Positions 8,593-18,784 of a stretch of DNA of 64,000 bases are shown here, piece by piece (position 1 is the first letter of the stretch; every line of letters starts with the position of its first letter). Below the pieces are notes generated by a model. The model made no database searches and was not told where the DNA came from. It saw nothing but the letters and a program-made list of their open reading frames with translations. The position numbers were made by a program, and so were the translations under genes. Source of the DNA: Holophagales bacterium (lineage in GTDB: Bacteria > Acidobacteriota > Thermoanaerobaculia > Multivoradales > Multivoraceae); assembly GCA_009837885.1 (NCBI GenBank), contig VXSP01000043.1, forward strand, positions 101,898 to 165,897, read 5' to 3'.

Positions 8593-9963
8593 TTGTACCG
8601 TTTGAGCGTGTGGGATTGGATCGGCACGGATGGAGGTCAACGGCGCCGACGCGCCTGGGCGGCGGTTCTCGGTGCTTTCGTGCTCGCCGATCTCGCCCTG
8701 TTCGGCTGGCTGATCTTCCGGTCGCTGTCGGAGCGGGAGGTGAACCGGGTGGTGCTCGAGGCGCGAACGGAGGCCGAGGAGCTCGCCGAGCGAATCGCCG
8801 GCCGGGTGGAGAGCACCGGCCGCGACCTCTACACGGCGATGGCAACCGAGTCGGAGACGCGCCGCTACATCGACTCGGTGCTCGTCCAGCGCGACATCGT
8901 CGAGACGGTCGAGGTCTTCGACAGCGAGGGTCACCTCGTGTTCCGGAACCGCAGGGCCGAGACCCGCACCGACGGTGACGGCCCCCCGAACCTGGAGTCG
9001 CCGGCGCTGGTCGCGGAGACGGTGACCAACCAGGTGCCCTACGAGACCGTGACGGTGCCGGTCGGCACGGTCGGCACCTTCCAGATCGGGATCTCGCGCT
9101 CCGAGTTGCAGCAGCGGCTGACGACCCTGCGCCTGGAGTTGCTGCGCCAGACGGCGATCGTCGCGGTCCTGACAATGGCGCTGTTCGTGGCGGGCTACCT
9201 CCTCTACAGCCGGCTTTCGCGCCGAACGGCGCTGGCCGAGCGGCAGGCCCAGGAGGCCGAACAGATGGCCTACGTCGGCACCCTCGCTTCCGGCCTCGCC
9301 CACGAGATCCGCAGTCCCCTGAACTCGTTGAACCTGAACATGCAGATGCTCCAGGAAGAGATGCCGGCGGGCTCATCGGAGCGGCTGGTCGCGATCACGC
9401 GTTCCGAAGTCGGTCGCCTGGAGCGCCTGGTGTCCGACTTCCTTAGCTATGCGCGTCCGGACGAGCTGAAGCTCGAGCAGACGACCGCGTCCGAACTCCT
9501 GTGCCACGGCGCCGAGGTAGTGGCGGGCAAACTCCATTCCGCCGGGATACCGGTCGAGATCGATGATCGCAGCGGCGGCGTCCCCTTCCAGGTCGACCGC
9601 GAGCAGATGAACCAGTTACTGCTCAACCTGATCGACAACGCGGTGGCGGCGATGAGCGACTGCGACCGTCCCTGTCTTCGCCTCGAAGCGGAAGCCCGGC
9701 CGGGGTCGGTCGTGCTTGCGGTTGGCGACAACGGGCCGGGGGTCGACCCCGCGGACCGGGAGCGCGTTTTCGACCTGTTCCATTCGGGGCGTCGCGGCGG
9801 CACGGGCCTGGGGCTCGCGATCGTCCGCCGCATCGCGGCCACGCACGGCGGGGAGGCCCGGTTGAGGCAGGGCGGGGCGGCCGGCGCGACCTTCGAGGTC
9901 GAGTTGCCGCTGTCGCCCAGCCAGCCGACGCCGGCGAGGCGCCGGGCGGAACACGAGGAGTAA
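8593..9963 (+). CDS. Membrane-bound sensor histidine kinase without adjacent response regulator
   Basis: The product (456 residues from TTG 8593) has membrane segments at about 22-44 and 193-214 enclosing an extracytoplasmic sensor region of about 145 residues. A short linker then leads to the HisKA domain with 'GLAHEIRSPLNSLN', His237 being the phosphorylation site. The ATPase domain follows, with N box 'LLNLIDNAVAAM', G1 'VGDNGPGVDP' and G2 'GGTGLGLAIVRR'. There is no receiver domain and no response-regulator gene nearby. In-frame TTG 8602 and GTG 8608 are alternative starts and would give more room for a promoter. Its stop is immediately followed by the alpha-2-macroglobulin start, so they are one operon. 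Confidence 0.9.
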   Translation: MYRLSVWDWIGTDGGQRRRRAWAAVLGAFVLADLALFGWLIFRSLSEREVNRVVLEARTEAEELAERIAGRVESTGRDLYTAMATESETRRYIDSVLVQRDIVETVEVFDSEGHLVFRNRRAETRTDGDGPPNLESPALVAETVTNQVPYETVTVPVGTVGTFQIGISRSELQQRLTTLRLELLRQTAIVAVLTMALFVAGYLLYSRLSRRTALAERQAQEAEQMAYVGTLASGLAHEIRSPLNSLNLNMQMLQEEMPAGSSERLVAITRSEVGRLERLVSDFLSYARPDELKLEQTTASELLCHGAEVVAGKLHSAGIPVEIDDRSGGVPFQVDREQMNQLLLNLIDNAVAAMSDCDRPCLRLEAEARPGSVVLAVGDNGPGVDPADRERVFDLFHSGRRGGTGLGLAIVRRIAATHGGEARLRQGGAAGATFEVELPLSPSQPTPARRRAEHEE

Positions 9964-12900
9964 GTGTCGAGACGGTTCGCAGCGCTGCTGGGTGACTTCT
10001 CGTGGCGGCCGCCCGCCTGGCTGTTGCGGGTCGGCCCTCGCCGCGTCGCTTGGGGATTGGCCGGGCTTCTCGTCGCCGTCGCTCTGGGCACCGCGGGCTA
10101 CCACTACGTCCGGTCGCTTCCCCAGCCGCTTGAAGTAGGAGTGGCGGTCGCCGCGCCCGGAGTCTCGGCGATCGTGGAGGACGGTCTGGCGCCCGACCCG
10201 GTCGCGCTTGCCTTCTTCTATCTGCCGAATCGGGACGTGCCGGATCTTCCGTCGCTCTCGGCGGCACGGATCGACCTGATCGGCGAGACGATCGAGGCGG
10301 GAGTCGACCTGCGGCCGCCGCTAGCCGGCGAGTGGCGGTTCGAGACGGAGAATCGCCTGGTCTTCCTGCCGGCGGAGGACTGGCCGGCAGGACGCGCCTA
10401 CCGGGTGCGTTTGACGCCCGAGCTCTTCGCGCCGGGTCTCAGGCTCGCTGCCGCAGAGGCGGTGTTCACCACGGCGCCCTTCGAGGCATCGATGACAGAT
10501 GCGCAGTTCGTTCAGCATCCCGTCGACGCCTCGGATCGCCGCGTCGTCGCGAGCGTGGAGTTCTCGCACCCCGTCTCTCGCGGGGACCTGGAGCGGCGTC
10601 TGAGCATGTCGATCGGTCAGGGCGGCGTCGCTGCCGGGCGGCCGCTGGCCTACCGGGTGGAGTATGGCCCCCACGACCGGACCGCCCACGTGCACTCGGA
10701 CATCCTGGTCATTCCGGAACGGGACGAGTTCGTGACGGTCGAGGTGACGGCCGCTCTCGTGCCGGCAAGCGGCGACGGCGCGTTTGCCAAGCCGCTCGAA
10801 GCCCATGTGCGGATTCCGAACCGGGAGAGCTACTTCCGCGTTGAGGACATCGCCGCCTCGATCGTCCGGGACGCCGAGGACCGCCCGGTGCAGACGGCGC
10901 TCGTGAACCTCACAGACCAGGTGAACACGGACGACTTCGCCGGGGGTGTACAGGCCTGGTTGCTACCGCAGGAACGGACGATCGATGGGACCGTCCACCG
11001 GCCCTACCACTGGGGCTCGCGCGGCGAGGTGACGCCGGCCGTGCTCGCCGAGTCCGAAGCGGTCGCGGTGACTGTGAACCCCACGGAACGGGATGCGGCG
11101 ACGCTCCAGAGTCTCGCGTTCGACGTGCCGGAGAACCGCTACATCTTCCTGCGGGTGGCGTCGGGCCTGACTTCGGAGGGCGGTTTCGTGCTCGCCTCCG
11201 ACCACGAGGATGTCCTCTTCGTGCCGGCCTATCCGAAGGAGGCCGCCATCGCGCAGGACGGCGCCCTGCTCCCGCTCACGGGAAGCCGCAGGCTCACCCT
11301 GTCCTCGCGCGGCGTCTCGACGATCAGGGTCGACATCCAGCAGATCCAGGAAGACGCCTTGAACCACCTGGCAAGCCAGACCGGAGGCGACATCCGGGAT
11401 CCCTGGTTCCGGCAGGGGTTCGACGCCGACAACATCTCCTCGCTCACGACCCGTCTGGTCGACGTCAACCCGGGCCATCCGCGCGACCAGGTGTTCGCCA
11501 CGCTCGACCTCGAACCGTTCCTCGACCGGGGCGGCCTGTTCATGGTTCGGGTTCAGGGCTGGGACCGGGAACAGGAGCGTTCCCTCGGGGCTTCCGACCG
11601 GCGCATGGCGCTGGTGACCGACCTGGGGCTCCTGGCGAAGACGAACGCCGGCGGCAGCCAGCACGTCTTCGTGCATTCGGTCGCGACGGGCCGGCCGGTG
11701 GGCGGGGCGCGGGTCGAGCTGCTGGGCAAGAACGGCCTGCCCGTGCGGGCGGCGACCACGGACGAGCGAGGGCACGCCATGCTCGACTCCGCCCTGGATC
11801 TCGAGCGGGATCGGCAGCCGACGGTGCTTGTCGTGAGGCACGGCGGCGACACGGCCTTCATGCCGTACCGCCGCGGCGACCGGCGGTTGACGTGGTCGGG
11901 CTTCGATGTCGGCGGCGAAAGGGTCGGCGCCGACGCCGCCGAGGAGCTCAGGGCCGCTCTGTACACGGACCGCGGTCTCTACCGGCCTGGCGAGACGGTT
12001 CACCTGTTCGGCATCGTGCGGCGGGGCGACTTCGGTGCTGTGCCGGGGGCGCCGGTGGAACTCAGAATCCAGGACGCGCGGAGGCGGCAGGTCCTGCGTA
12101 CCAGGGCTTCGCTGCCGGACGACGGCCTGCTCACCTGGAACTTCGGGACCAGACTCGAATCGTCCACGGGCCGGTACCGCGCGAACATCCACCTGGTCGA
12201 CCGGGACGGGCGTTCCGGCCGGACCCTGGGTGGAGCGTCGTTCAGCGTCGAGGAGTACCAGCCGGACCGGCTGAGGATCGAGGCGATGATCGAGGGGAGT
12301 CCGGAGCGGGGCTGGCTTCGGCCCGGCGACCACATGGCGAGGGTCGCGCTCGAGAACCTCTTCGGCACGCCTGCGAGCGACCGCCGGGTGCGGGGAACGC
12401 TGAGCCTGGTCCCCGTGTCGCCGGAGTTCGCCGAGTACGCGGACTACAGCTTCACGGACCCGTACCGGGATCCGGAGGCGTTGCCGCGGCCGGTCACCGT
12501 CGAACTCGCCGAAGCGCTGACCGGCGCCGACGGCGTGGCTCGGCTGCCGCTTGATCTCGGTCGCTATGAGAACGGGATCTACCGGGTGCGGCTCGACGTG
12601 GAGGGGTTCGAGTCGGGCGGCGGGCGCGGCGTCCGTGCCATCGCCGGGACGCTGCTCTCTCCTGCCCAGGCCCTGGTGGGATATCGGGCGAACGGCGACC
12701 TTGGCTTCATCACGCGGGATGCCGAGCGAACCGTGCGGTTCATCGCGGTGGGTCCGGACGGCGATGCCACGGCCGTTTCCGGTCTGGAAGCCGTCTTCCT
12801 GGAGCGTCGCTTCGTGTCGGCGCTCGTCAGGCAGCGGAACGGCACCCTCGCCTACCAGTCGGTGCCCAAGGAGAGCGAGGTTCGGCGTGAGCCGTTCGCA

Positions 12901-15657
12901 CTACCCGAGTCGGGCGCCGGGATCGCGCTGCCGTCGTCGTCGCCGGGTCGGTATGCGCTGGAACTGGTCTCGGGCGACGGCGTCAAGCTGAGCCGGGTGG
13001 AGTTCGCGGTTGCGGGCGCCGCGAACCTGGCGGGCAACCTGGAACGGGACGCCGAACTCGACCTGAAGCTCGACCGCTCCGAGTACCGGGCCGGCGATGA
13101 GATCGTGATGGAGATCTCGGCCCCCTACGCGGGCGCCGGGCTGATCACGATCGAGCGGGAGCGGCTTCATGCCTTCCGGTGGTTCCGCTCGGAGACGAAC
13201 ACCGCGCTCGCCCGCATTCGAATCCCGGAGAACCTGGAGGGGAACGCCTACGTCAGCGTCGCCCTGGTGCGCGACCTGGACTCGGACGAGATCCTGACGA
13301 GCCCCCTGAGCTATGCCGTCGCCCCGTTCTCGATCGACCGTGAGAGGCGGCTTCTTGACATCGATCTTGAGGTTCCCGAACTGGTGCGCCCTGGCGAGGA
13401 ACTCTCGATCGGGTTCCGGACGCCGACGCCCTCTCGACTCGCCCTCTTCGTGGTCGACGAGGGGATCCTGCAACTGGCCGGGTACGACACCCCCGATCCG
13501 CTGGAGGCCTTCCTGGCCAAGAAGGCTCTCCAGGTCGAAACCCATCAGATGGTCGACCTCATCCTGCCGGACTACGACGTGATCCGGCGAGCCGCCGCGC
13601 CCGGCGGCGGCGAAGCTGCGCGCCTGCTCGGCGCCAACCTGAACCCGTTCCGGCGGCGGTCCGAACCGCCGGCGGCGTACTGGCTGGGCATCCTGGATGC
13701 CGGCCCCGGCAACCGTGTGGCGTTGTTCACTCTTCCCGACTACTTCAACGGCGAGTTGCGGGTGATGGCCGTCGGCGTGTCCGGCGGAACGCTCGGCTCC
13801 CGGGCGGCGCCGGTCACCGTGCGCGGGCCACTCGTGCTGACGCCGAACCTGCCCCTCGCGGTAGCGCCGACGGACAGGTTTGAGGTCTCGGTCGGGGTCT
13901 CGAACAACCTGGAGGGATCAGGTCCATCGGCGGAGGTCGAACTCTCGGCCGCTTCTTCGGAGGAGCTCGCGGTGGAAGGGGCGCCGAGCCGCACGCTGGC
14001 GGTCGCCGAGAGCGGCGAGGACCGCGCGATGTTCCTGCTGCGTGCGGGCGAGACGCCGGGAGACGCTTCGGTCACGCTGACGGGGCGGCTGGGCGAGGAG
14101 ACCGTGCACCGCAGGATGGAGGTTTCCGTGCGCCCCGCGACGGCGTTCCTGACGACCGTGTCGACGGGCTTCGAGGCCGGTCGCGGCGTTCGGGTCGATC
14201 TTCCGCGCCGCCTGCACGAGGCTCACGCGAGCCGCCGGGTCGCAGCTTCCGCAAGCCCTCTGGTGCTGGCCGACGGCCTGCTCGACTACCTGCGGACGTT
14301 CCCGCACGCCTGCGTCGAGCAGATGGTCAGCGGAGTCTTTCCGCAGGTGGGGCTCCTGCAGTCCTCGAGCTTCCCGATCGACCGTGCCGCGTTCGTCGAG
14401 CAGTTCCGGGAGACGTTGGCACGGCTGCGGGGCCGGCAGGGTTCGGACGGGGCGTTCCGTTTCTGGGTCGGGTCCGACGAGCCGGCTGCGTTCGCTTCGG
14501 TCTACGTGACTCATTTCCTCTCCGATGCTCGCGGCTTCGGCATGGCGGTGCCCGACGATGTGCTCCTCCCGGCTCTGGGCTATCTGAGGCGGCTTGCCGA
14601 GAGCCCGGCGGGAAGCGGGCTCCTTCGGGACCTCCGTACCAGGGCTTACGCGATCTACGTCCTGACCCGGAACGGCGTGGTCACGACGAACTACCTCACG
14701 TCGCTCACCAGGGCACTGGAGGCCCGGCCCGATGACGACTGGCGCCGGGACCTCCTGAGCGCCTACATGGCGGCGAGTTACGAGGTGTTGCGGAACGAGG
14801 CCCTCTCCGAACGCCTTGTCGGCGGCTACGTTCTCGGCGAATCGTCCCGGCCCGACGAGGACTTCGACACCCGCCTCGGCCGGGACACCCAGTACGTGTA
14901 CCTGCTGGCCCGCCACTTCCCGGAGCGCATGGCGCGGCTCGACGGCGACGACGTGCGCGCGCTCGTCGAACCCGTCTTCCAGAATCGGTTCAACACGCTG
15001 TCCGCGGCCTACACGGTCCTGGCGCTCGGCGAAGTGCACCGCTCGCTGGCCGCTCGCGGCCTGCTGACGCCGCCCGAGATCACCGCGCGCGATGAAGACG
15101 GCCCGGTCGCCATCACGGTCGAGGGCGACGTCTTCGCTCGCGCCTCGGTGCCGGTGTCCGTCGAGTCGGTGGGCATCGAGGGAGACCGCGCGGACGGCTT
15201 CTACTACTCGGTCAGCGAGTCGGGCTTCGATGTGGACATTCCCGAAGCGCCGCTAGTGCAGGGCATCGAGATCGACCGCTCCTACCGTGACGCGAACGGC
15301 AACCGGATCGACCGGGTTCGCGTGGGCGACGAGGTCGAGGTTCGCCTGCGCGTACGGTCCCAGGACGGACGGATCGCCAACGTCGCGATCGTCGATCTGC
15401 TGCCCGGAGGCTTCGAGGTCGTAAGGGAGTCCGTGCGCGACCGCTACGGGCTCTGGGCGCCGGACTACCGGGACGTTCGAGAGGACCGTGTCGTGTTCTA
15501 CGGCGGTTTCGGCGAACGAGTCACGGAGGTGCGCTATCGAGTGAGGGCCACCAGCCCCGGCGACTTCCTGGCGCCGGCCGCTCACGCGTCGGCGATGTAC
15601 CACCGGAACCTCCACGGCCGGTCCGCGACCGGCCGCCTCCTGGTCGAGAGCGAGTGA
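9964..15657 (+). CDS. Bacterial alpha-2-macroglobulin with thioester motif
   Basis: Bacterial alpha-2-macroglobulins trap attacking proteases in the periplasm by way of a reactive thioester. This 1,897-residue product carries the thioester motif 'ACVEQM', with Cys1450 and Gln1453 as the bond-forming pair. Upstream are macroglobulin-type beta-sandwich repeats, including 'YRPGETVHLFGIVRRG', 'KLDRSEYRAGDEIVMEI' and 'RLALFVVDEGILQLAGY', the standard family markers. The helical thioester domain follows the motif. The N-terminus has a membrane segment (about 33-52) rather than an evident lipobox, so it is probably anchored by that helix. The GTG start lies directly after the kinase stop, and the gene overlaps pbpC by 4 bases. 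The A2M-PBP1C pairing is common in Gram-negatives (yfhM-pbpC in E. coli). Confidence 0.93.
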   Translation: MSRRFAALLGDFSWRPPAWLLRVGPRRVAWGLAGLLVAVALGTAGYHYVRSLPQPLEVGVAVAAPGVSAIVEDGLAPDPVALAFFYLPNRDVPDLPSLSAARIDLIGETIEAGVDLRPPLAGEWRFETENRLVFLPAEDWPAGRAYRVRLTPELFAPGLRLAAAEAVFTTAPFEASMTDAQFVQHPVDASDRRVVASVEFSHPVSRGDLERRLSMSIGQGGVAAGRPLAYRVEYGPHDRTAHVHSDILVIPERDEFVTVEVTAALVPASGDGAFAKPLEAHVRIPNRESYFRVEDIAASIVRDAEDRPVQTALVNLTDQVNTDDFAGGVQAWLLPQERTIDGTVHRPYHWGSRGEVTPAVLAESEAVAVTVNPTERDAATLQSLAFDVPENRYIFLRVASGLTSEGGFVLASDHEDVLFVPAYPKEAAIAQDGALLPLTGSRRLTLSSRGVSTIRVDIQQIQEDALNHLASQTGGDIRDPWFRQGFDADNISSLTTRLVDVNPGHPRDQVFATLDLEPFLDRGGLFMVRVQGWDREQERSLGASDRRMALVTDLGLLAKTNAGGSQHVFVHSVATGRPVGGARVELLGKNGLPVRAATTDERGHAMLDSALDLERDRQPTVLVVRHGGDTAFMPYRRGDRRLTWSGFDVGGERVGADAAEELRAALYTDRGLYRPGETVHLFGIVRRGDFGAVPGAPVELRIQDARRRQVLRTRASLPDDGLLTWNFGTRLESSTGRYRANIHLVDRDGRSGRTLGGASFSVEEYQPDRLRIEAMIEGSPERGWLRPGDHMARVALENLFGTPASDRRVRGTLSLVPVSPEFAEYADYSFTDPYRDPEALPRPVTVELAEALTGADGVARLPLDLGRYENGIYRVRLDVEGFESGGGRGVRAIAGTLLSPAQALVGYRANGDLGFITRDAERTVRFIAVGPDGDATAVSGLEAVFLERRFVSALVRQRNGTLAYQSVPKESEVRREPFALPESGAGIALPSSSPGRYALELVSGDGVKLSRVEFAVAGAANLAGNLERDAELDLKLDRSEYRAGDEIVMEISAPYAGAGLITIERERLHAFRWFRSETNTALARIRIPENLEGNAYVSVALVRDLDSDEILTSPLSYAVAPFSIDRERRLLDIDLEVPELVRPGEELSIGFRTPTPSRLALFVVDEGILQLAGYDTPDPLEAFLAKKALQVETHQMVDLILPDYDVIRRAAAPGGGEAARLLGANLNPFRRRSEPPAAYWLGILDAGPGNRVALFTLPDYFNGELRVMAVGVSGGTLGSRAAPVTVRGPLVLTPNLPLAVAPTDRFEVSVGVSNNLEGSGPSAEVELSAASSEELAVEGAPSRTLAVAESGEDRAMFLLRAGETPGDASVTLTGRLGEETVHRRMEVSVRPATAFLTTVSTGFEAGRGVRVDLPRRLHEAHASRRVAASASPLVLADGLLDYLRTFPHACVEQMVSGVFPQVGLLQSSSFPIDRAAFVEQFRETLARLRGRQGSDGAFRFWVGSDEPAAFASVYVTHFLSDARGFGMAVPDDVLLPALGYLRRLAESPAGSGLLRDLRTRAYAIYVLTRNGVVTTNYLTSLTRALEARPDDDWRRDLLSAYMAASYEVLRNEALSERLVGGYVLGESSRPDEDFDTRLGRDTQYVYLLARHFPERMARLDGDDVRALVEPVFQNRFNTLSAAYTVLALGEVHRSLAARGLLTPPEITARDEDGPVAITVEGDVFARASVPVSVESVGIEGDRADGFYYSVSESGFDVDIPEAPLVQGIEIDRSYRDANGNRIDRVRVGDEVEVRLRVRSQDGRIANVAIVDLLPGGFEVVRESVRDRYGLWAPDYRDVREDRVVFYGGFGERVTEVRYRVRATSPGDFLAPAAHASAMYHRNLHGRSATGRLLVESE

Positions 15658-17960
15658 TCCGCTCGCGCAGGTTCTGGATAGCCCTCGGCGCTGTCCTGTT
15701 GCTGGCCGCGGCGTGGGCGGCGATCCCGAAACCCGACCTCTACGAAGGCGTCGGCTTCTCGACGCTGGTGACCGACCGGAACGGCCGGCCACTGAAGCTC
15801 CGGCTGGCGGACGATGGGCGCTATCGCCTGTTCGCGTCCCTGGGCGACATCGCCGAAGCGGCTCGCGAGGCGACGCTGCTCTACGAGGATCGCCGGTTCT
15901 TCCGGCATCCCGGTGTGGACCCGCTGGCTCTGGCTCGCGCTGCCTGGACCACCTACGTCCGGCGCACACGGCCCGTGGGCGGGTCCACGATCACCATGCA
16001 GCTCGCCCGCATGCGTTTCGATCTCGACACGCGTTCGCCGACCGGCAAGTTGATCCAGTCGGCTCGCGCTGTGCAGTTGGAGCGGCACTACTCGAAGGCC
16101 GAGATCCTGGAGGCCTACCTGAACCTCGCGCCCTACGGCGGCAGCGTCGAGGGAATCGCGACCGCGAGCCGGATTTACTTCGACAAGCCGGCGAGCGCCC
16201 TCGACCTTGGAGAGGCGCTGGCGCTTGCGGTCATTCCGCAGAATCCCGCCTCCCGCTTCCCGATCACGGTGCCCGGGCGCGCCAATCTGCGGGCCGCCCG
16301 GAGCCGGCTGCTCGGGGCCTGGCAGGCAGCGCATGCCACCGGGGACGAGGAGGTGCTAGCTCGCGCCGAGCTCTTGCCGGTGTTCCGGTCTCCCGCAAGC
16401 CTGCCCGACCGGGCGCCCCATTTCGTTCGGGACCGTGTGCCACGGGACGGTCGTTCGGCGATCCGGACGACGATCGATCTGGACCTTCAGGATCTCGTGG
16501 AGCGCCGGATCCGGGAGCATGTGGACCAGCGTCGCCGTGAGGGGATCGAGAACGCGGCGGTCATGCTGATCGAACACCGGCGGATGGAGGTCCTGGCTTT
16601 CGCCGGCTCGGCTGATTTCGGTGACGGTGCGATCGCTGGCCAGGTCAACGGGGTCCTTGCCCGCCGGTCGCCGGGTTCGACACTCAAGCCGCTGGTCTAC
16701 GGGTTGGCCCTGGAGGAGGGCCTCATTCATCCGATGACGCTGCTTGAGGACGCGCCACGACGCTATGCCGCCTTCGCGCCGGAGAACTTCGACCGCGGCT
16801 TCATGGGGCCCGTCTTCGCCCGGGACGCCCTGATCGACAGCCGCAACCTGCCCGCTGCCAGCCTGCTCGAGGAACTCGACGTCGGGCGTTTTCGGGACTG
16901 GCTGGAAGCGGCCGGAGTCGACGAGCTGATGCCGGCGGAACACTACGGTCTGGCATTGGCGCTCGGCGGTAGCGAGATGACGATGGAGGAGCTGGTGCGG
17001 CTGTACGCCACGCTGGCGGCGGGCGGCGTCTGGCGCGAGCTGGCGACGACGCCGGGAGGCGAGGAAGCGCCGTCCCGGCGACTGCTCAGCGCCGAGGCCA
17101 GCTTCCTGGTGCTGGACATGCTCCGCGACGTGCCCAGGCCCGATTCGTCGTCGCATCGCATGGTGGTTCGGCAGCCGATCGCGTGGAAGACAGGTACGTC
17201 GTTCGGCTTCCGCGACGCCTGGAGCGTCGGCGTCGCGGGTCCCTACGTACTGGCGGTCTGGGTGGGCAACTTCGACGGCAGCCCGAATCCGGCGTTCGTG
17301 GGCCGTGAGGCGGCGGCGCCCCTGTTCTTCGCGATCGCCGACAGCCTGAGGCTCCCGGCCGTGAGCGATCACCCACCGCCCGGCCTGAACGTGCGGCGCG
17401 TGGAGGTGTGCGCTTCGACCGGCGATCTGCCGGGGCCGCACTGTCCGCGGACCACGCTCTCCTGGTTCGTACCCGGCGTGTCGCCGATCAAGGAGTCCTC
17501 CGTCTACCGCGCGGTGCGCATCGATCCCTCGACGGGCTTCAGGACCTGCCGCGACGACATCGCGGCCGTTCAGGAAGTCTATGAGTTCTGGCCTTCCAAC
17601 CTGAACGCCGTCTTCCGGCGCGCGGGCGTCTCGATCCGGCGTCCGCCTCCGTGGTCGCCGGAGTGCGAACTCGACCGTACGTCGGCATCCGGTGTCGCTC
17701 CGCGTATCGCCTCCCCCCAGAACTCTCTCGTCTACCACTCGTCCGCGAGGGGGGGCGAGCAGTCGACTGTGCTCTTCTCGGCCGTCGCCGACGGCGATGC
17801 GCGTTCGCTCTACTGGTTCGTCGACGACCGGTTCGTCGCCCGCGTCGCTGCCGGCAAGGACTACCTCTGGGCGCCCCGGGCCGGCCGGTTCACGGTGAGG
17901 GTCGCCGACGACCTGGGGCGCGGCGATGCCGTGTCGATTGTCGTCGCCGGCAGGCCGTAG
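15654..17960 (+). CDS. pbpC: Penicillin-binding protein 1C, bifunctional transglycosylase/transpeptidase
   Basis: PBP1C polymerises and crosslinks peptidoglycan and is thought to work with alpha-2-macroglobulin in repairing wall damage. The 768-residue product has one N-terminal membrane helix (about 7-24). The GT51 domain holds 'YEDRRFFRHPGVDP', with Glu78 as the catalytic residue, and 'GGSTITMQLAR'. The transpeptidase domain has the SxxK motif at Ser342-Lys345 and the KTG motif at Lys512 in 'AWKTGTSFGFRDAW'. A C-terminal BiPBP_C domain ends the protein after a cysteine-bearing linker. The GTG start overlaps the preceding stop (GTGA), so translation is coupled to the macroglobulin. Confidence 0.95.
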   Translation: MIRSRRFWIALGAVLLLAAAWAAIPKPDLYEGVGFSTLVTDRNGRPLKLRLADDGRYRLFASLGDIAEAAREATLLYEDRRFFRHPGVDPLALARAAWTTYVRRTRPVGGSTITMQLARMRFDLDTRSPTGKLIQSARAVQLERHYSKAEILEAYLNLAPYGGSVEGIATASRIYFDKPASALDLGEALALAVIPQNPASRFPITVPGRANLRAARSRLLGAWQAAHATGDEEVLARAELLPVFRSPASLPDRAPHFVRDRVPRDGRSAIRTTIDLDLQDLVERRIREHVDQRRREGIENAAVMLIEHRRMEVLAFAGSADFGDGAIAGQVNGVLARRSPGSTLKPLVYGLALEEGLIHPMTLLEDAPRRYAAFAPENFDRGFMGPVFARDALIDSRNLPAASLLEELDVGRFRDWLEAAGVDELMPAEHYGLALALGGSEMTMEELVRLYATLAAGGVWRELATTPGGEEAPSRRLLSAEASFLVLDMLRDVPRPDSSSHRMVVRQPIAWKTGTSFGFRDAWSVGVAGPYVLAVWVGNFDGSPNPAFVGREAAAPLFFAIADSLRLPAVSDHPPPGLNVRRVEVCASTGDLPGPHCPRTTLSWFVPGVSPIKESSVYRAVRIDPSTGFRTCRDDIAAVQEVYEFWPSNLNAVFRRAGVSIRRPPPWSPECELDRTSASGVAPRIASPQNSLVYHSSARGGEQSTVLFSAVADGDARSLYWFVDDRFVARVAAGKDYLWAPRAGRFTVRVADDLGRGDAVSIVVAGRP

Positions 17961-17987
17961 CGCAGTCGCCGGTGTTGTCCGCAGTCA

Positions 17988-18017
17988 TTGACCCGGCAGC
18001 GATGCCGGTGCTATCGT
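17988..18017 (+). promoter_or_regulatory. Sigma-70-like promoter and leader of the rplU-rpmA-obgE operon
   Basis: TTGACC at 17988-17993 and TATCGT at 18012-18017 are separated by 18 bases, a good match to the housekeeping promoter. They lie after the pbpC stop and give a leader of roughly 120 bases before rplU. The leader is GC rich and could fold, perhaps as an autoregulatory site for L21, but no known leader motif is certain. Confidence 0.65.
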
Positions 18018-18141
18018 CTGCGGCCGCTTGGCGTCCCGGCGGTGGGCGGTGCTGGAGCGCGAAGCTGCTCCGTACAGGGGAAAGCAACAGGGCGAACGAC
18101 ATCGGCGTCCACGAAAGAGACGGCGCCGCTGAGAGAGAACG

Positions 18142-18471
18142 ATGTACGCAGTGATAGAGACCGGCGGCAAGCAGGTCCGGGTCGAGGAAGGCGATGTCGT
18201 CGACCTGGAACGTCTCGGTGGCGCCGAGGCTGGTTCGGAGGTGGTCTTCGACCGGGTGCTGATGATCGGTGGCGGCGAGGACGAGCCCGAAGTGGGCGAG
18301 CCGGTCGTCGAGGGCGCCAGGGTGCGGGCACAGCTCGTGAGCGACCTGCGTGGCCCGAAGATCGTCGTGTTCAAGTTCAAGCGCCGGAAGGGCTATCGCA
18401 GGCGCCGCGGACACCGGCAGGAGCTGCAGCGGTTCCGGATAGAAGCGATCGAACGAGCCGGCGGGGCGTAG
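18142..18471 (+). CDS. rplU: Large ribosomal subunit protein bL21
   Basis: L21 binds 23S rRNA in the large subunit. The 109-residue product starts '[21 protein letters not shown]', the well-known L21 opening (here residues 1-21), and ends with the basic '[16 protein letters not shown]' segment that contacts rRNA. Length is normal. It heads the standard rplU-rpmA-obgE cluster, 31 bases before rpmA, behind a promoter-like site at 17988-18017. Confidence 0.97.
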   Translation: MYAVIETGGKQVRVEEGDVVDLERLGGAEAGSEVVFDRVLMIGGGEDEPEVGEPVVEGARVRAQLVSDLRGPKIVVFKFKRRKGYRRRRGHRQELQRFRIEAIERAGGA

Positions 18472-18502
18472 CCGTTCGCCGGAGCAACGGAGGTCGAAAG
18501 AG

Positions 18503-18760
18503 ATGGCGCACAAGAAAGGCCAGGGCTCGAGCCGCAACGGCCGCGATTCGAACCCCAAGAACCTGGGCGTGAAGCGATACGCGGGCCAGAGCGTGACCGG
18601 CGGCACGATCATCGTGCGCCAGCGAGGCACGAAGTTCTTCCCCGGCGAGAACGTGGGGCGGGGCGGCGACGACACCCTCTTCGCGCGCGCGGACGGCGTG
18701 GTCGAGTTCCGCAACCGCGGGCGGCGCGGAACGGTGGTCAACGTCCATCCGGCCGGGTAG
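18503..18760 (+). CDS. rpmA: Large ribosomal subunit protein bL27
   Basis: L27 reaches into the peptidyl-transferase centre. The 85-residue product starts '[19 protein letters not shown]' and continues with '[21 protein letters not shown]', both diagnostic (about residues 24-45). There is no N-terminal cleavable extension of the Firmicutes type. The start has a usable upstream purine stretch. It lies between rplU and obgE as in most bacteria. Confidence 0.97.
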   Translation: MAHKKGQGSSRNGRDSNPKNLGVKRYAGQSVTGGTIIVRQRGTKFFPGENVGRGGDDTLFARADGVVEFRNRGRRGTVVNVHPAG

Positions 18761-18784
18761 ACATCGCGCCGCGGGGAGCGGCTC

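Noticed and set aside
9964..15657. Long open frames on the minus strand under the macroglobulin gene
   Set aside because: High GC content leaves antisense frames open. Their products are low-complexity Arg/Pro/Gly/His-rich, while the plus strand encodes a full conserved protein.
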